This document shows, one piece after another, positions 50,443-60,808 of a stretch of 64,000 nt of DNA. Every line of letters begins with the position of its first letter. The first letter of the stretch is position 1. Location of the stretch: the NCBI GenBank assembly GCA_951394045.1, contig OX595988.1, positions 682,001 to 746,000 on the forward strand. The letters are read 5' to 3'. Source of the stretch: Nitzschia sp. DOCU1 (taxonomy: Eukaryota; Bacillariophyta; Bacillariophyceae; Bacillariales; Bacillariaceae). The position numbers and the translations under genes are program-made. The notes under the pieces are model-generated. The model had not been told where the DNA came from and made no database searches. It saw only the letters and a program-made list of their open reading frames with translations.

Positions 50443-52771
50443 ATGCGTCTGGCTTCTTTCTCACTCTGGTTGGGTTGTCTAGCATCGTCGACCCTTGCAT
50501 TCTCTTCCTTGTCCAAGCCCACAATCCCCGGACGAGCAGTATCAGCCTCTCAGGGAAACACACACACAACCACAGCGCTCGGTGTTGCATCCGCCGATCC
50601 AGTCGCAGTCGCTAATATGGAACGAGGAGTCGGTGGAAGAATCGAGGCAGCCTTTGAGGCTGCCAAGACAAAGGGCGAAGCTGCCTTTGTCACTTTTATC
50701 ACTGCTGGGTATCCCAATGCTCAAGGTACGACGATGGGGATTATGGAAGAATGTTATGATCTTCCCTTAGGACTGGACTTACCGACGCTCTCTCCCTTCC
50801 TATTTTCTAGATACCCCTGCTTTGTTGATGGCAATGCAGGAGGGTGGCGCTTCGATTATTGAGCTCGGAATCCCGTACACAGATCCACAAGCCGATGGAG
50901 CTACAATTCAGCATACAAATCAAGTAGCGATTGCCGGGGGAACTTCCGAAATCGACTCTTGCCTCGGCATGGTCAAGAAGGCGCGTGAGATGGGTTTGAC
51001 GGTCCCTGTGGTCCTCATGGGGTACTACAACCCCTTCCTTCAATATGGTGAGGAGAGACTTTGTGAGGAGACCAAGAAAGCTGGAGCCGATGGTTTTATT
51101 GTGGTGGATCTCCCCCCAGAGGAAGGTGTTGTTTTGAACAAGGCCTGCATCAAATACGGCCTTTCGAACGTTCCCCTTGTCGCCCCCACCAGCAGCGACA
51201 AGCGCATTGCTTCCTTGACTGAGATGGCGTCCACTTTCTTGTACTGCGTTTCCGTCACTGGAGTTACCGGCGCCCGTGACTCTCTTCCTCCGGATCTTGA
51301 TGATTTCATCAAGCGAGTTCGTGCCAAGACGGATTTGCCATTGGCGGTCGGTTTCGGTATCTCTTCCCCTGAAATGGTGAACGGTGTTGCCAACATGGCC
51401 GATGGTGTCGTGGTTGGAAGTGCTATCTTGAACGCAATGGATAAGTTGGGCGATGATGCTACTACGGAACAACGGGCCAAGGCCATTCGAGACATCACCG
51501 CCCACCTTTGCACTGGACTCAAGCAGTCGGGAGACGTACACAACCAAGCTTCCAAACTTGGTCAGATTCCCAAGGAATGGGCTTCCGATAACAAGGTAAC
51601 CCGATTTGGAGATTGGGGTGGTCAATACATTCCTGAAACGTTGTCGGTGGCCTTTGAAGAAATTGAGGAAGCCTATGCAAAGATCAAGGACGAACCTGAG
51701 TTCAAAGCAGAGTTGGACAGATACCGACGAGACTTTGTTGGTGGGCCTACTCCTCTCCACAAGGCTTCCCGTCTTACGGAACTGGCTGGGGGGGCTACCA
51801 TTTGGTTGAAGAGAGAAGACTTGGCACACACAGGTGCCCACAAGATCAACAATGCCATTGGTCAAGCCCTCCTTGCGAAACGTATCGGAAAGCCACGTAT
51901 CATTGCAGAAACAGGAGCCGGACAACACGGTGTGGCTACTGCTACCGTCTGTGCCATGCTTGGATTGGAGTGTGTCGTTTACATGGGAGCCGTCGACTGC
52001 GAACGACAAAAGTTGAATGTTTTCCGTATGAATACGCTTGGAGCTAAGGTCGTTCCTGTCCAGGCTGGACAACGAACACTCAAGGATGCCATCAATGAAG
52101 CCATGCGAGACTGGGTCACCAATGTCCGAGATACGCACTATTTGATTGGATCTGCCGTTGGTCCTCATCCTTTCCCGACGATCGTCCGTGATTTCCAAAG
52201 TGTTATCGGAAAGGAGATCAAGTCGCAATTCCTAGAAAAGAACGGAAGGCTTCCAGACGCAGTTGTCGCTTGTGTCGGTGGAGGATCCAATGCTATTGGT
52301 GCCTTCCATCCATTTATCGAGGACAAAGAAGTCGCTCTCTACGGTGCTGAAGCTGCGGGCAAGGGAATCGACCAGGACGAGAACCACTGCGCCACGCTGA
52401 CCGTCGGAACTCCTGGTGTCCTTCAAGGGGCCAAGACTTACGTCATTCAAAAGAAGTCAGGACAAACACTCAATACTCATTCTATCTCCGCTGGGTTGGA
52501 CTACCCTGGCGTTGGTCCTGAGCACGCCTGGCTCAAGGACACGGGCCGCGCTACTTATGTGGGAGTTACGGACGATCAGGCCTTGGAAGGTTTCAGGATG
52601 ATGTGCGAGTACGAAGGAATCATTCCCGCCCTGGAGACGAGCCACGCTATTTACTATGCCTTCCAGCTTGCCAAGGAACTTGGCCCTGGAAAGGATATTG
52701 TCATTAACATGAGTGGACGTGGAGACAAGGACATGCCCCAAGTCGCCAAAATGATGGGGGTCGAAGTATAA
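50443..52771 (+). CDS. Bifunctional tryptophan synthase, alpha-beta fusion, plastid-targeted (747 aa)
   Basis: Exons are 50443-50725 and 50811-52771, with an 85-bp GT-AG intron. It converts indole-3-glycerol phosphate and serine to tryptophan. The ATG at 50443 gives a signal peptide with [10 protein letters not shown], an ASAF-type plastid cue. The TrpA domain (about 65-335) has [16 protein letters not shown], then [15 protein letters not shown] with the catalytic Glu and Asp, and [20 protein letters not shown]. The TrpB domain (about 350-745) has [17 protein letters not shown], the PLP lysine in [15 protein letters not shown], and [31 protein letters not shown] is the phosphate-binding loop. 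The alpha-beta order and fusion resemble the fungal enzyme; plants and most bacteria keep separate subunits. The linker is short, and both active sites look intact. Confidence 0.93.
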
Positions 52772-53464
52772 GAAAGCAAATAGCATTGCATGAAGAGCAT
52801 AGACGCTTAACTTTTGTTTAGGATTCGAAGTATTGAAATGAGGCAAAAAGTTCCCTCGCGGTGTCGCAGGGGGTCACTGGCATCAACGAAGTAAGCGTCA
52901 TTCGCCTGAATGGGCAATAGACTACTACAGGGTAGGCTCTGCCCGGCATTGTCTGAGAAGACAGTTCTCAGATATCCAACAACGCAACAGTGCAGATTGC
53001 TACTATTGACTGAATCCAAGTAGTAGCCGCAACAAGAACAACGGATGAGCCGCAGCGGTTTCTACTACCTCGGAATCAGTTTTACTAGTAGGGATCTACT
53101 TGACTTGCATTTTGATGTCGATCAAGAAGTAAGTTGGATGACATCAATGAGTACTTGCGCCTCTACTCTGTTGCATGTTGCCTATTTGTGGGCTTTCGGT
53201 ACTATCGGTAGTTGTGGGTTGGTGGATGGTGTAGTGTGCCTGTTGCAGTATTCGATTGAGTCGATCGTCAACCCGACGTACGAGAGAGCTTCGCAATATT
53301 GAAAAAAAGATATCGGGTACGACTATGCGCAAAACCCATCCTTGGGCGTTTGCTGCCTCTCCGTATTCACTTCATCGTGCCGTGATTTGGGTGTTTACAT
53401 GAAGATTCCCTAATGCGCCGTTGGATTGCAATTCATTTCTTCCCATAGAACATGTGCTGACATC
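52772..53464. other. Intergenic region
   Basis: I see no supported feature. Short ORFs are isolated and lack protein-like composition. Confidence 0.4.
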
Positions 53465-54556
53465 ATGCAGTCGATGCGGATAAAGACAAAAGAAACCACG
53501 GCGCCATCCTTGAATTGTTGTCGTGCTGTGGCGTTTCTCTCTCTTTCCACTTTAAGTTTGATATATTCGCTGTGCTGCACTCAAGCGACGACCGCCGCGT
53601 TTGGTTCCTGGGAGGCCGCTCTAGATGCGGAGAAGGAATCGGCGTTGCCCGGGGAAGCAGCTTCAAGTCTCCGTGGCCCCCCAAACCACATGCTTAGCAT
53701 CAAGCCCTTAGAATATTCGTTGCATCGAAAATGGAAGCTCTGGAAGGAAATGAATGAAGACCAGCAAAGCGATGCTTTGGACGAGATCGGCACGTATCTT
53801 ACAAAGTATGGAAAAATGATTTTCCCGGCCAACAAACGGGGTAAAATCAAGCACGGGGAATGCAAGTTTGAAGAATTTAAGAATGGGCACGCTCTATGTG
53901 GGCCGCGTCCAACAACAGCAAACAATTGTACATTCTTTTCGTTCGGAATCAATGACGACCCGTCATTCGACATTCAACTAGCAGAGGAATGGCAATGCCG
54001 AGGTTTTGCTGGCGATCCTACAGTAAAACATCCATCCAAGCTCCATCCACGTGTGACATTTCACAGCATTGGGGCCAGTATGTTAAGTGACAATGAAGAG
54101 CGCAAGATCAACAAAGGCGGCGAGGAGGATTGGTGGACCACATCTATGCCAAAGCTGCGATTTTGGCTCGGCGTCGAACATATTGACATTGTAAAGCTTG
54201 ACTGTGAAGGTTGTGAGTTTGCTTTGGCAAGAGACATTCTTAGAGAGGATCCTGACTTTCTTTTTCACGTGGATCAGATTTCCATTGAGACTCATGTAAC
54301 GCGTACATGGTTGAATACCAACGAGGAATTGTACTACTTTGGGCTCCAGTTCGCGTTGTTGGAAGAGGCTGGGTTTCCTCTCGAGTGGAGTGACATCTTT
54401 GGGTGTAGCAAGCGTCATGAAGTTGAAGGATGCTTGCCTGACTTGGAAAGATTCGGCTTTCCCTGCGGGTATGATCCTTGGCCTGGCAGGCCCAATGTAG
54501 TTCTAGGAAGGAGCTGCCAGGACTTTCTTTGGAAACGATATCCAAAAGAGGGTTAA
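53465..54556 (+). CDS. Signal-anchored FkbM/METTL24-type methyltransferase-like protein (363 aa)
   Basis: The ATG at 53465 (MQSMRIKTKETT) precedes a signal anchor, AVAFLSLSTLSLIYSLCCTQ. The luminal part includes HGECKFEEFKNGHALCGPRP, NNCTFFSFGINDDPSFDIQL as a degenerate motif I, and ECQ-type cysteine spacing around WQCRGFAGDPTVKHPSKLHP. IDIVKLDCEGCEFALARDIL, the KxDxEGxE signature of FkbM-type methyltransferases, comes next, then DQISIETHVTRTWLNTNEEL. I recall the same architecture in many diatom hypotheticals and in METTL24. A secretory location and a glycan or small-molecule substrate are inferred. It is a single exon. Confidence 0.75.
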   Translation: MQSMRIKTKETTAPSLNCCRAVAFLSLSTLSLIYSLCCTQATTAAFGSWEAALDAEKESALPGEAASSLRGPPNHMLSIKPLEYSLHRKWKLWKEMNEDQQSDALDEIGTYLTKYGKMIFPANKRGKIKHGECKFEEFKNGHALCGPRPTTANNCTFFSFGINDDPSFDIQLAEEWQCRGFAGDPTVKHPSKLHPRVTFHSIGASMLSDNEERKINKGGEEDWWTTSMPKLRFWLGVEHIDIVKLDCEGCEFALARDILREDPDFLFHVDQISIETHVTRTWLNTNEELYYFGLQFALLEEAGFPLEWSDIFGCSKRHEVEGCLPDLERFGFPCGYDPWPGRPNVVLGRSCQDFLWKRYPKEG

Positions 54557-55299
54557 AGGGGAATCCTTTGAGTGATTGGCTCCTTCTATTTGTTGATCAT
54601 CTGTTATTGAAGTCAGGGTAAAAATCGACGGTTATGATTCTGTCGTAGTACCAACACAATTCTTCTGGATTCAGTCGATCAAATCGCAGAATAAAGTAGA
54701 ATTTCTCTAGATGCAATTTTTTTGCGCCCGAGAAAAGATAGTAGCTGAGGCCCATTACTGGCTGGTGGCAAACTCGCAGGCTTTGACGGTGGCGTTTCAC
54801 CAGCACGTAGCACACAGATTCCAGTCATGCTGGAGATTGTTTGCGTTGCTTTCGGGGACGAAGATGCTTATGCACGAAATCTAATCTTTTCAAAGATCTA
54901 GCGCAAAGAGCTTATCGAAGATATCAGGCACCCGCGCCTTCGGTACTACCTGTAGTCTAAGGTTTCTAGTATCATCCCGGCACGTAAAAAACTACTGTCG
55001 GTAGCTCGGACTGTATCATAGTTGAAGGACGACCCTTCTACAAAGTCGAAGGAGTCAAACACCTGGTCGCGCGCGCTCATCGTCAGAGCAGACATGCCAC
55101 CGACGAGCACCATTCATTCACCCGCCGCAGTCGCATCCAACGACCATGCTATTCCACTTCCATTGTTGCGGTTTCATAGTACACGGCAGAGGGCACAGCA
55201 ACGGCACAAGCCGTTCACTTGTTGGTGGAGCATAGCTAGAGCTGGAGCGCCTGCAAATGTCAATCTTTCTCTGTATCCGCGGTACCCGTGAAACGAAAC
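54557..55299. other. Intergenic region
   Basis: A plus-strand ORF at 55022-55291 ends just before the next start codon and could be 5' leader. No coding evidence is seen. Confidence 0.4.
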
Positions 55300-56646
55300 A
55301 TGTCAGAATCTTCACAACTTCAGATGAGTAAAGGTCTCTCCCCCTTCGTTTGGTTGGGACGGGTGATTCGCAAAGTTAGACGAAAGCAACGCGTCGAGCT
55401 ATCCCTGAAAGTTGACAACGTAGAGTGTTCACAAACTTTGTGTGTCCCCAAAGACGAATCATCTGTCTTTGTTCAGCATCCCACATGCCTACAGTTGCAG
55501 GCTCTGGTCAAAGCCACAGTTACACCGGACGAGAACAGCGATGATGACCGAACATGGCAAGTTCATAGACTCGAACTACTAGAGTGTCCACCTGATCCGC
55601 TCGCCGTCAAGGCCATATTGCAGGTGCCTGAGCTATGGAAAACATTAGAACCCTACAACGACCACGAATTGGAGGAGACCGAGTATGACGACCACTCGGC
55701 TCTTTTGGAGGATTATGCGTCTGCGAATCACGCCATGACCAGACGAATCATCCTTCGGCTGGAGCGTAAAGAATGGTCAACTCCTCGAGTGCGGCCTCCG
55801 CATATTAACTTTAAGCTCAAACAGGAACTTGAAGAATTGGAACGCCAGGTCGATCTGGTCGATGTACATTTTTCAGAGTTGGGATGTCGTTCTAGCTCGT
55901 CGTCAGAGCAAATGGAGACAATGGAATCAGTAGGTTGGAATCTTCCCCAAACAGAAGACAATCGTGTCTTGGTGTCTGGGCACCACAAACTCACAAGACA
56001 AGAATACCTAGAATCAAAGAAGCATCCCCAGGTTGAATGGTTCTTGCAACGTTTGCGATTCTTTCCAGGACAGCCTCTACGCCATGTTGTGGATGTAGGA
56101 GGGGGCCGTGGGGACTTGGCAATTGCTTTGGCTATTGGCTTGGGGTCAAATACTCGAGTGACAGTCGTCGATAGGAACGAATCGTCTCTAGAAGCTGGCC
56201 ACCGTTTTGCGGACCATTGTGGGGTGGGTGATCGCATTGACTGGATCTGCGAAGATTTTGAAAGCTATGCATCTAAGAATGAACGTAGCAATAACGACGA
56301 CCCGTCCAGTCCTGCAGACCGCAAAGTGGATATGGTGGTGGCGTTGCATGCCTGTGGCAACCTGTCGGATATGGCGATGGACTACGCCGTTCGTCAAGGT
56401 GCTTCGTTTTTGATCTGCCCCTGCTGCTACAGCAAAATGGCGCATCAAGACGCAGCATCGCGGTTAGCGGAAATAAGTGAACGGCCAGATCTGAGCCGTC
56501 GTGGTATGCATGTTATCAATTCCAAGCGCTATTGGGATTTGATGGCCCGTGACTCGTATCAGGTGTTGCTGGAAGAGTACTCGAGAGCTTGGTCCAGCAG
56601 AAATATGGTCCTAGCAGGATGGCCAAAGTTAATCCGCCACCCGTAG
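55300..56646 (+). CDS. METTL25/GSTCD-type methyltransferase (448 aa)
   Basis: The ATG at 55300 (MSESSQLQMSKG) is chosen. The N-terminal ~110 residues have a strand-rich segment, VIRKVRRKQRVELSLKVDNV, with a paired-Cys element. A charged helical middle follows. The catalytic domain starts at about residue 245 (LTRQEYLESKKHPQVEWFLQ). It has RHVVDVGGGRGDLAIALAIG (motif I), VTVVDRNESSLEAGHR (motif II) and MVVALHACGNLSDMAMDYAV. FLICPCCYSKM, the CPCC element seen in GSTCD, METTL25 and Trm13-like methyltransferases, comes next. No signal peptide is clear. RNA or a ribosomal protein could be the substrate, but I cannot tell. It is a single exon. Confidence 0.78.
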   Translation: MSESSQLQMSKGLSPFVWLGRVIRKVRRKQRVELSLKVDNVECSQTLCVPKDESSVFVQHPTCLQLQALVKATVTPDENSDDDRTWQVHRLELLECPPDPLAVKAILQVPELWKTLEPYNDHELEETEYDDHSALLEDYASANHAMTRRIILRLERKEWSTPRVRPPHINFKLKQELEELERQVDLVDVHFSELGCRSSSSSEQMETMESVGWNLPQTEDNRVLVSGHHKLTRQEYLESKKHPQVEWFLQRLRFFPGQPLRHVVDVGGGRGDLAIALAIGLGSNTRVTVVDRNESSLEAGHRFADHCGVGDRIDWICEDFESYASKNERSNNDDPSSPADRKVDMVVALHACGNLSDMAMDYAVRQGASFLICPCCYSKMAHQDAASRLAEISERPDLSRRGMHVINSKRYWDLMARDSYQVLLEEYSRAWSSRNMVLAGWPKLIRHP

Positions 56647-56748
56647 TATGCCGTGATTCAACGGTAGTAATTTGAATATCTATCCACCTTTTGCATTGTC
56701 CCTATGTAGAATATATACAACAGTCTTTTTACACAGTAGCCATTTACA

Positions 56749-57741
56749 CTAAAAATTCAGTAAGACGCCTCTCGAGACCCTTGTATCTTCCATTCCGTGC
56801 ACTACAAGGGTCGCTTCGGAACCTCGCACATTGCTGACCCTTTCTTGGCTTGACGTCGAAGTCCTCGTTCCTTGTGAACTGATGGATTTGACGCGCCATG
56901 ACTGCAGGCATACCGTATACTCTTGAGGGGGGAGAGGAGGTGGCGGCGGGGGCCCCCTGCCAAGTGTCGAAATAGTCGGCAGAGATTGGATGCTCACTGA
57001 GTCCAAGGAGTCGTCAGCCTCACTCGACGGCGGCTCCTCCTCCGCGCGCTCCGTCTTGCGTTTTCGCGCGGGCGGACTGCGGCCGTCGCCGCTATCGTCG
57101 GTAACCACCCTTCGTAGTGGGGGGAAGTGTCGCAGCCATCCTGAAGCGTTCTTGTCTTTGTCTTTGACTTCCTGGCCTCCCTTAGCCTTTGCCTGGCTTG
57201 GATCCTTCTTGCTAACCTTGACAATAACACGATGGCGAACGCCCAGTCTTTGATTCTGTCGCACTCCTTCTTCTTTGTGGCCGGGTTTGTCCTCGGCAAG
57301 TACGTTGACTACGAAGAGCTCGCCACCTACCGTGAGCTCCACGAAAGCCCCTTCTCCAAGTGGCGGAGGCGACTCGGCGGAGCTGCCATTGGAGCGGCGT
57401 CGCTGGGAGCTTTGGTTGTCATGGTTCGGGCTACCTCGAGACTCGGCAAGAAAGAGTAATTCCACCGTGTCCATGGTTGGCTCGCCATTGTCTCCAAAGT
57501 CATCGTTGATTTCACTTTCGTGATCTCGAGGATAAAATAACATTTGCACCACAATATGAAAGTAGTTCGAATTCGAAATAGGAAAGATCTCCAGTTTCAT
57601 CCGCAGCTTCGAACACCCAGACGATAATCCCCCATTGTTGCTGCTCCCTTGTTGCTTTCTGTCCGTAACAACGATCCTTGTGTTCATTGCATTCTTGTTG
57701 CTATCCGAAGATGTCGGCTGATAAACGTGCAACCTCATGAG
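56749..57741 (-). CDS. Unnamed protein with acidic/Pro-rich C-terminus (about 330 aa)
   Basis: The frame is open from 58032, but the ATG at 57741 (MRLHVYQPTSSDSNKNAMNT) looks like the better start because the upstream 97 codons have mixed composition. The core (about residues 50-115) alternates hydrophobic and charged residues: KLRMKLEIFPISNSNYFHIV, TMDTVELLFLAES. EGAFVELTVGGELFVVNVLA follows, then a Lys-rich and an acidic Ser-rich region and a run of seven prolines (GPPPPPPLPPQE). No family is recognised. A 75-codon plus-strand ORF (57232-57459) lies antisense within it, and only one may be real. Confidence 0.45.
   Translation of the reverse strand, partial: LMRLHVYQPTSSDSNKNAMNTRIVVTDRKQQGSSNNGGLSSGCSKLRMKLEIFPISNSNYFHIVVQMLFYPRDHESEINDDFGDNGEPTMDTVELLFLAESRGSPNHDNQSSQRRRSNGSSAESPPPLGEGAFVELTVGGELFVVNVLAEDKPGHKEEGVRQNQRLGVRHRVIVKVSKKDPSQAKAKGGQEVKDKDKNASGWLRHFPPLRRVVTDDSGDGRSPPARKRKTERAEEEPPSSEADDSLDSVSIQSLPTISTLGRGPPPPPPLPPQEYTVCLQSWRVKSISSQGTRTSTSSQERVSNVRGSEATLVVHGMEDTRVSRGVLLNF
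57232..57459 (+). CDS. Possible small membrane protein, antisense to the preceding gene (75 aa)
   Basis: The ORF reads MANAQSLILSHSFFFVAGFV, a plausible membrane segment, then LGKYVDYEELATYRELHESP. A basic stretch (WRRRLG) and a second hydrophobic segment (AAIGAASLGALVVMVRATSR) follow. The layout is what one expects of a two-span small membrane protein. The caution is that antisense reading of a Glu/Lys-rich gene often yields Phe/Leu-rich ORFs, and this one lies wholly within 56749-57741. Confidence 0.4.
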   Translation: MANAQSLILSHSFFFVAGFVLGKYVDYEELATYRELHESPFSKWRRRLGGAAIGAASLGALVVMVRATSRLGKKE

Positions 57742-58032
57742 TTTTGTGAATGTTTTGGAGTTTCCAACAAAGGCCAAGCTCAAGAGTCCTTCGTCGAGAC
57801 AAGACACTTTTGCTGTCGCAATGTTGAGATGTCTTGCTCTGGACACCAAACGGTCGCCACAACCGTGCCCTATTTGTCGAGATAGAGCCGCAATTTTTAC
57901 GCTGGTAGGTTGACTCAGGTTTTTAGGTAAACGGAGTGGCCATCCGATCTCATACACACCATGTATTTTTGGCGGTGTCCGCTCGTGGCCTTCGTCATTT
58001 CGACTCAAACAATAGAACGCTGGCAACTCCAT

Positions 58033-58624
58033 CGAGCTCGTCGGTTAATGTGATTCGCCAATCCTGGCAGAACCAATGCGGAATCCGCGGAAAGGGCTAT
58101 AATAAGAAGAGAACCACATACATGGGAAAAATCTGTCGCGCCGGACATTGCCAAAAGAACGCGAGCCCTTGCTCGGTCGCGGTCTTGGTCTTGTTTCGGA
58201 AGCGAGCGCACTTTCCCCGAGGACGTGATTGGGATGGGGTCCCGAAAAATGATAGTGGCTATGTCGTGATGGTCTCTCTTTGTTCTGTGAACGGAAGAGA
58301 GAAGTTAACGAATAGTAGATACCTAGCTCTTCGTTACCTACTTAGTTATAGCCGTAAGTACTCCGTCGGCTTGGGTATCTCATTACTAGTCCTACTACGG
58401 AGTACATCTCAATGAACAACAGGCGAGCAGCATCCTCTCCGTCGGTAACCCCAGTCCATGCTGGAGTGTCAACGTCTAGCTACCGGTAGACAACAGCAAC
58501 TGGCAGTCGGCTTATCGTTTCGGTCTACCTACTGCTTTGGCTCTCTCTAGATATTTGGCTAGATGCTGCTCCGTTTTGCCATTTACTGTTAAGATCGTGG
58601 TTTCCTAGTCTACGTCGTAGCCAT
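58033..58624. other. Intergenic region
   Basis: I see no recognisable feature. Confidence 0.4.
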
Positions 58625-58865
58625 CTATGTTACAAGTGCTGCGTGGGCAACGTTAGGGCAAAAGGCGTTGCTGGGATCTACTGGATTCCATTCACCATGT
58701 TCCATCGGAAATGTTTCCCCTATCTTGGTGGGAGAGTGAATAGCTTCTCGAATGACCTCTAAACTGCTACCGAGTAGGGAAGGGCGGTCGATATTGGGTG
58801 GCTGCTGCCCCAAATAAGTCATGAGGATGTCGCCGATTTGTGGCGCGAGAGGTAGTAACAGCCTG
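58625..58865 (-). pseudogene. Orphan terminal-exon-like fragment
   Basis: After an acceptor-like CTCCACAG, a frame reads AHGRLLLPLAPQIGDILMTY, continues through GSSLEVIREAIHSPTKIGET and ends NAFCPNVAHAALVT before a stop. The composition is protein-like, and the GAHGRLLLPLAPQIGDIL stretch recalls the C-terminus of FAD-dependent DAO-type oxidoreductases, but this is uncertain. No upstream exon exists, because the HAD-like gene ends 40 bases away. It may be a remnant left by rearrangement, or a 3' exon of an alternative transcript. Confidence 0.3.
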
Positions 58866-58904
58866 CCATGAGCGCCTGTGGAGCAAACGCATTAATAACA
58901 CGTC

Positions 58905-60284
58905 TCATTTGGATTTGCGTAGACGCCTTTGGAGTCGATGGCGGGCCTTGTCGATCTGTTCAATGTACCATTTAGGGTTCAACACTGGCTCAATGGTTGG
59001 AACTCGCACCAAGTGAACGCCTTGAGACTCATTGTGCATGGTAGATCCATTCAGAGTTCGAAACGATGATAATCCAGCATCACCACTATCTTCTTCTTGA
59101 CGCCGAACACAGGCAATACCATCGTGAGCCAGATTATGAATATTGTCATCAAAAAATAAGTGATGTTGATAAGTTGAAGCAACGTCGTAGCGCGGGACCC
59201 ATACCGGCTTGCCTGCCGTGGGATCCCACTCGTTGCGTTTCCAAAAGTCGTAATCATCTCGAATGCCACAGATTGAATGCGTGGACAAGAATTCTAGAAT
59301 CGCCTCGTCGCCAGTAGCCACCACTCGAGTTTCGTCCGCCGTCCACAATTCATAAATATATCCAGTTGGATCTGCCTTGGAGCCCTTGTCGTCTTCTTTG
59401 GATCGTACACACTTCCACCGCCCTTGATAGAGTCGATCGGGCGTTAATTCCAATGCTGGACACTTGACATGGGGATAATCGGGGTGTTTGCCTTGCGCAA
59501 AGTCCGTCACAATCTTGGCAATATCCTCGATATCGCTTCCAAACGTTCGAAAGACAATCTGAAAGGATGATTCTTCTTTTCGGAGTATAAGCTGTTCTAG
59601 CGTATGGTAAAAGGCTGGAAGAATATGGTTGTCTGCTCGATTCTTGGCTAACGCTTCTTCGCACGCCTCCAAGACGGGTTTGTAAATGCGACCATCGTAT
59701 TTATCGACAAAACGTTTGCTGCGTTTCTTGTAGGCAGTACGATAATAAGGACAACAATTGGGCGGCCACTTCCATCCCGTATATAAAGGTGGTAGGGATG
59801 TTTCTTTTCCAATGGGCTGTCCATCCCACCAGTGGGTCGGTTCTGCTAGTTGCGTATCGTCCCACTCGGTAGATGAGGCGGGAGGCAACTGACAAAAGGC
59901 CGACTTGGCCAGCATTTTTTGAACAGAATCGTGGCGAGAATCGCCCCCCGCATCATCACCCAACAAAATGGTTTCATTAATGTCAAAATGCAACACGAGA
60001 TGCGTCGGAATCTTTTTGAGAGTTTCTTCTGGCAAGGATTCTTCGTCGTCTTCACCCGGCAAAGTCGAAATGATCCACTCTTTGCGCTTGTCGACCAGTT
60101 GACTCATTATTGTTGGAAGGTTTCGTGTAGTAAAAGGAAAACGACGTGACCAAGGAAGACGCGGGAAGGCACCACAAGGCGGTGGTAGGACCAACCAGCA
60201 ACACAAGCCGACCAATGACGCTGCAGCACGAAACTTGAAAGATGTCGCCACCACCTTGCACTGACGACAAGACAAAAGGACCAT
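58905..60284 (-). CDS. HAD-like protein with presequence (459 aa)
   Basis: The N-terminus has a hydrophobic core, AASLVGLCCWLVLPPP, followed by CGAFPRLPW, a plausible ASAFAP-like plastid cleavage motif. Residues ~95-108 read HLVLHFDINETILLGD, matching HAD motif 1 with D101 as the possible nucleophile, but with Asn in place of the usual second Asp (D-I-N-E-T). FQIVFRTFGSD is a motif 2 candidate. HHLFFDDNIHNLA, a DD pair, is a motif 4 candidate. Long diatom-type segments separate the motifs (THWWDGQPIGKETSLPPLYT). I recall similar algal hypotheticals without a known substrate. HAD membership is moderately secure; phosphatase activity is inferred and the changed second acid makes it doubtful. 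Confidence 0.68.
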   Translation of the reverse strand: MVLLSCRQCKVVATSFKFRAAASLVGLCCWLVLPPPCGAFPRLPWSRRFPFTTRNLPTIMSQLVDKRKEWIISTLPGEDDEESLPEETLKKIPTHLVLHFDINETILLGDDAGGDSRHDSVQKMLAKSAFCQLPPASSTEWDDTQLAEPTHWWDGQPIGKETSLPPLYTGWKWPPNCCPYYRTAYKKRSKRFVDKYDGRIYKPVLEACEEALAKNRADNHILPAFYHTLEQLILRKEESSFQIVFRTFGSDIEDIAKIVTDFAQGKHPDYPHVKCPALELTPDRLYQGRWKCVRSKEDDKGSKADPTGYIYELWTADETRVVATGDEAILEFLSTHSICGIRDDYDFWKRNEWDPTAGKPVWVPRYDVASTYQHHLFFDDNIHNLAHDGIACVRRQEEDSGDAGLSSFRTLNGSTMHNESQGVHLVRVPTIEPVLNPKWYIEQIDKARHRLQRRLRKSK

Positions 60285-60808
60285 AGATAGTGAGCCACCC
60301 TCTCCTGTACTGCGCTCTGGAGAGGATCAGCACTAATATCGTACTTTTGACTTTGGTACACTACCAAATAGATGAGAGCATCATCGGAAGAGCAGTTTCA
60401 AAGATCTTTTGTGCCGCACTCGACTTGACGACGCACGGCGAGAGCGAGAAAGAGTACGATGACGTCACAGAGAGGTGGCACAGTCATCAATGTCGGTACA
60501 CTGACAGACGATTCGCTGAGTCCGATCAGTCGAACGTTCTCAGAACTTTGGATTCGATTATTCGATTGATGATTGATTCATTCCTTCCTTTGATGACACG
60601 ATGACGGATGTGTGGCATGCGCTCGGTGTGCCAAACGTGTCCGAACATCGAGATCGATGCAGATGATAGTACTATAGCTATTGCAAACCCTGACACTTGT
60701 CGTGGCAATGCCAAACCGGTGTAGGGACGGGTCTCGTCACTTGTTCAAAGTCAGTAGCGAGTAAGAAAAGGTGGAACGGGAGAAGACACTCAGGTCTCAA
60801 AATCCAGG
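60285..60808. promoter_or_regulatory. Divergent intergenic region
   Basis: It is shared by the HAD-like and R3H genes and includes TGACGTCA, a CRE-like palindrome, near 60460-60467 (GATGACGTCACAGAG). Confidence 0.45.

Noticed and set aside
50807..52228. 473-codon minus-strand ORF opposite tryptophan synthase
   Set aside because: A long antisense shadow of a conserved, codon-biased gene; no domain is visible.
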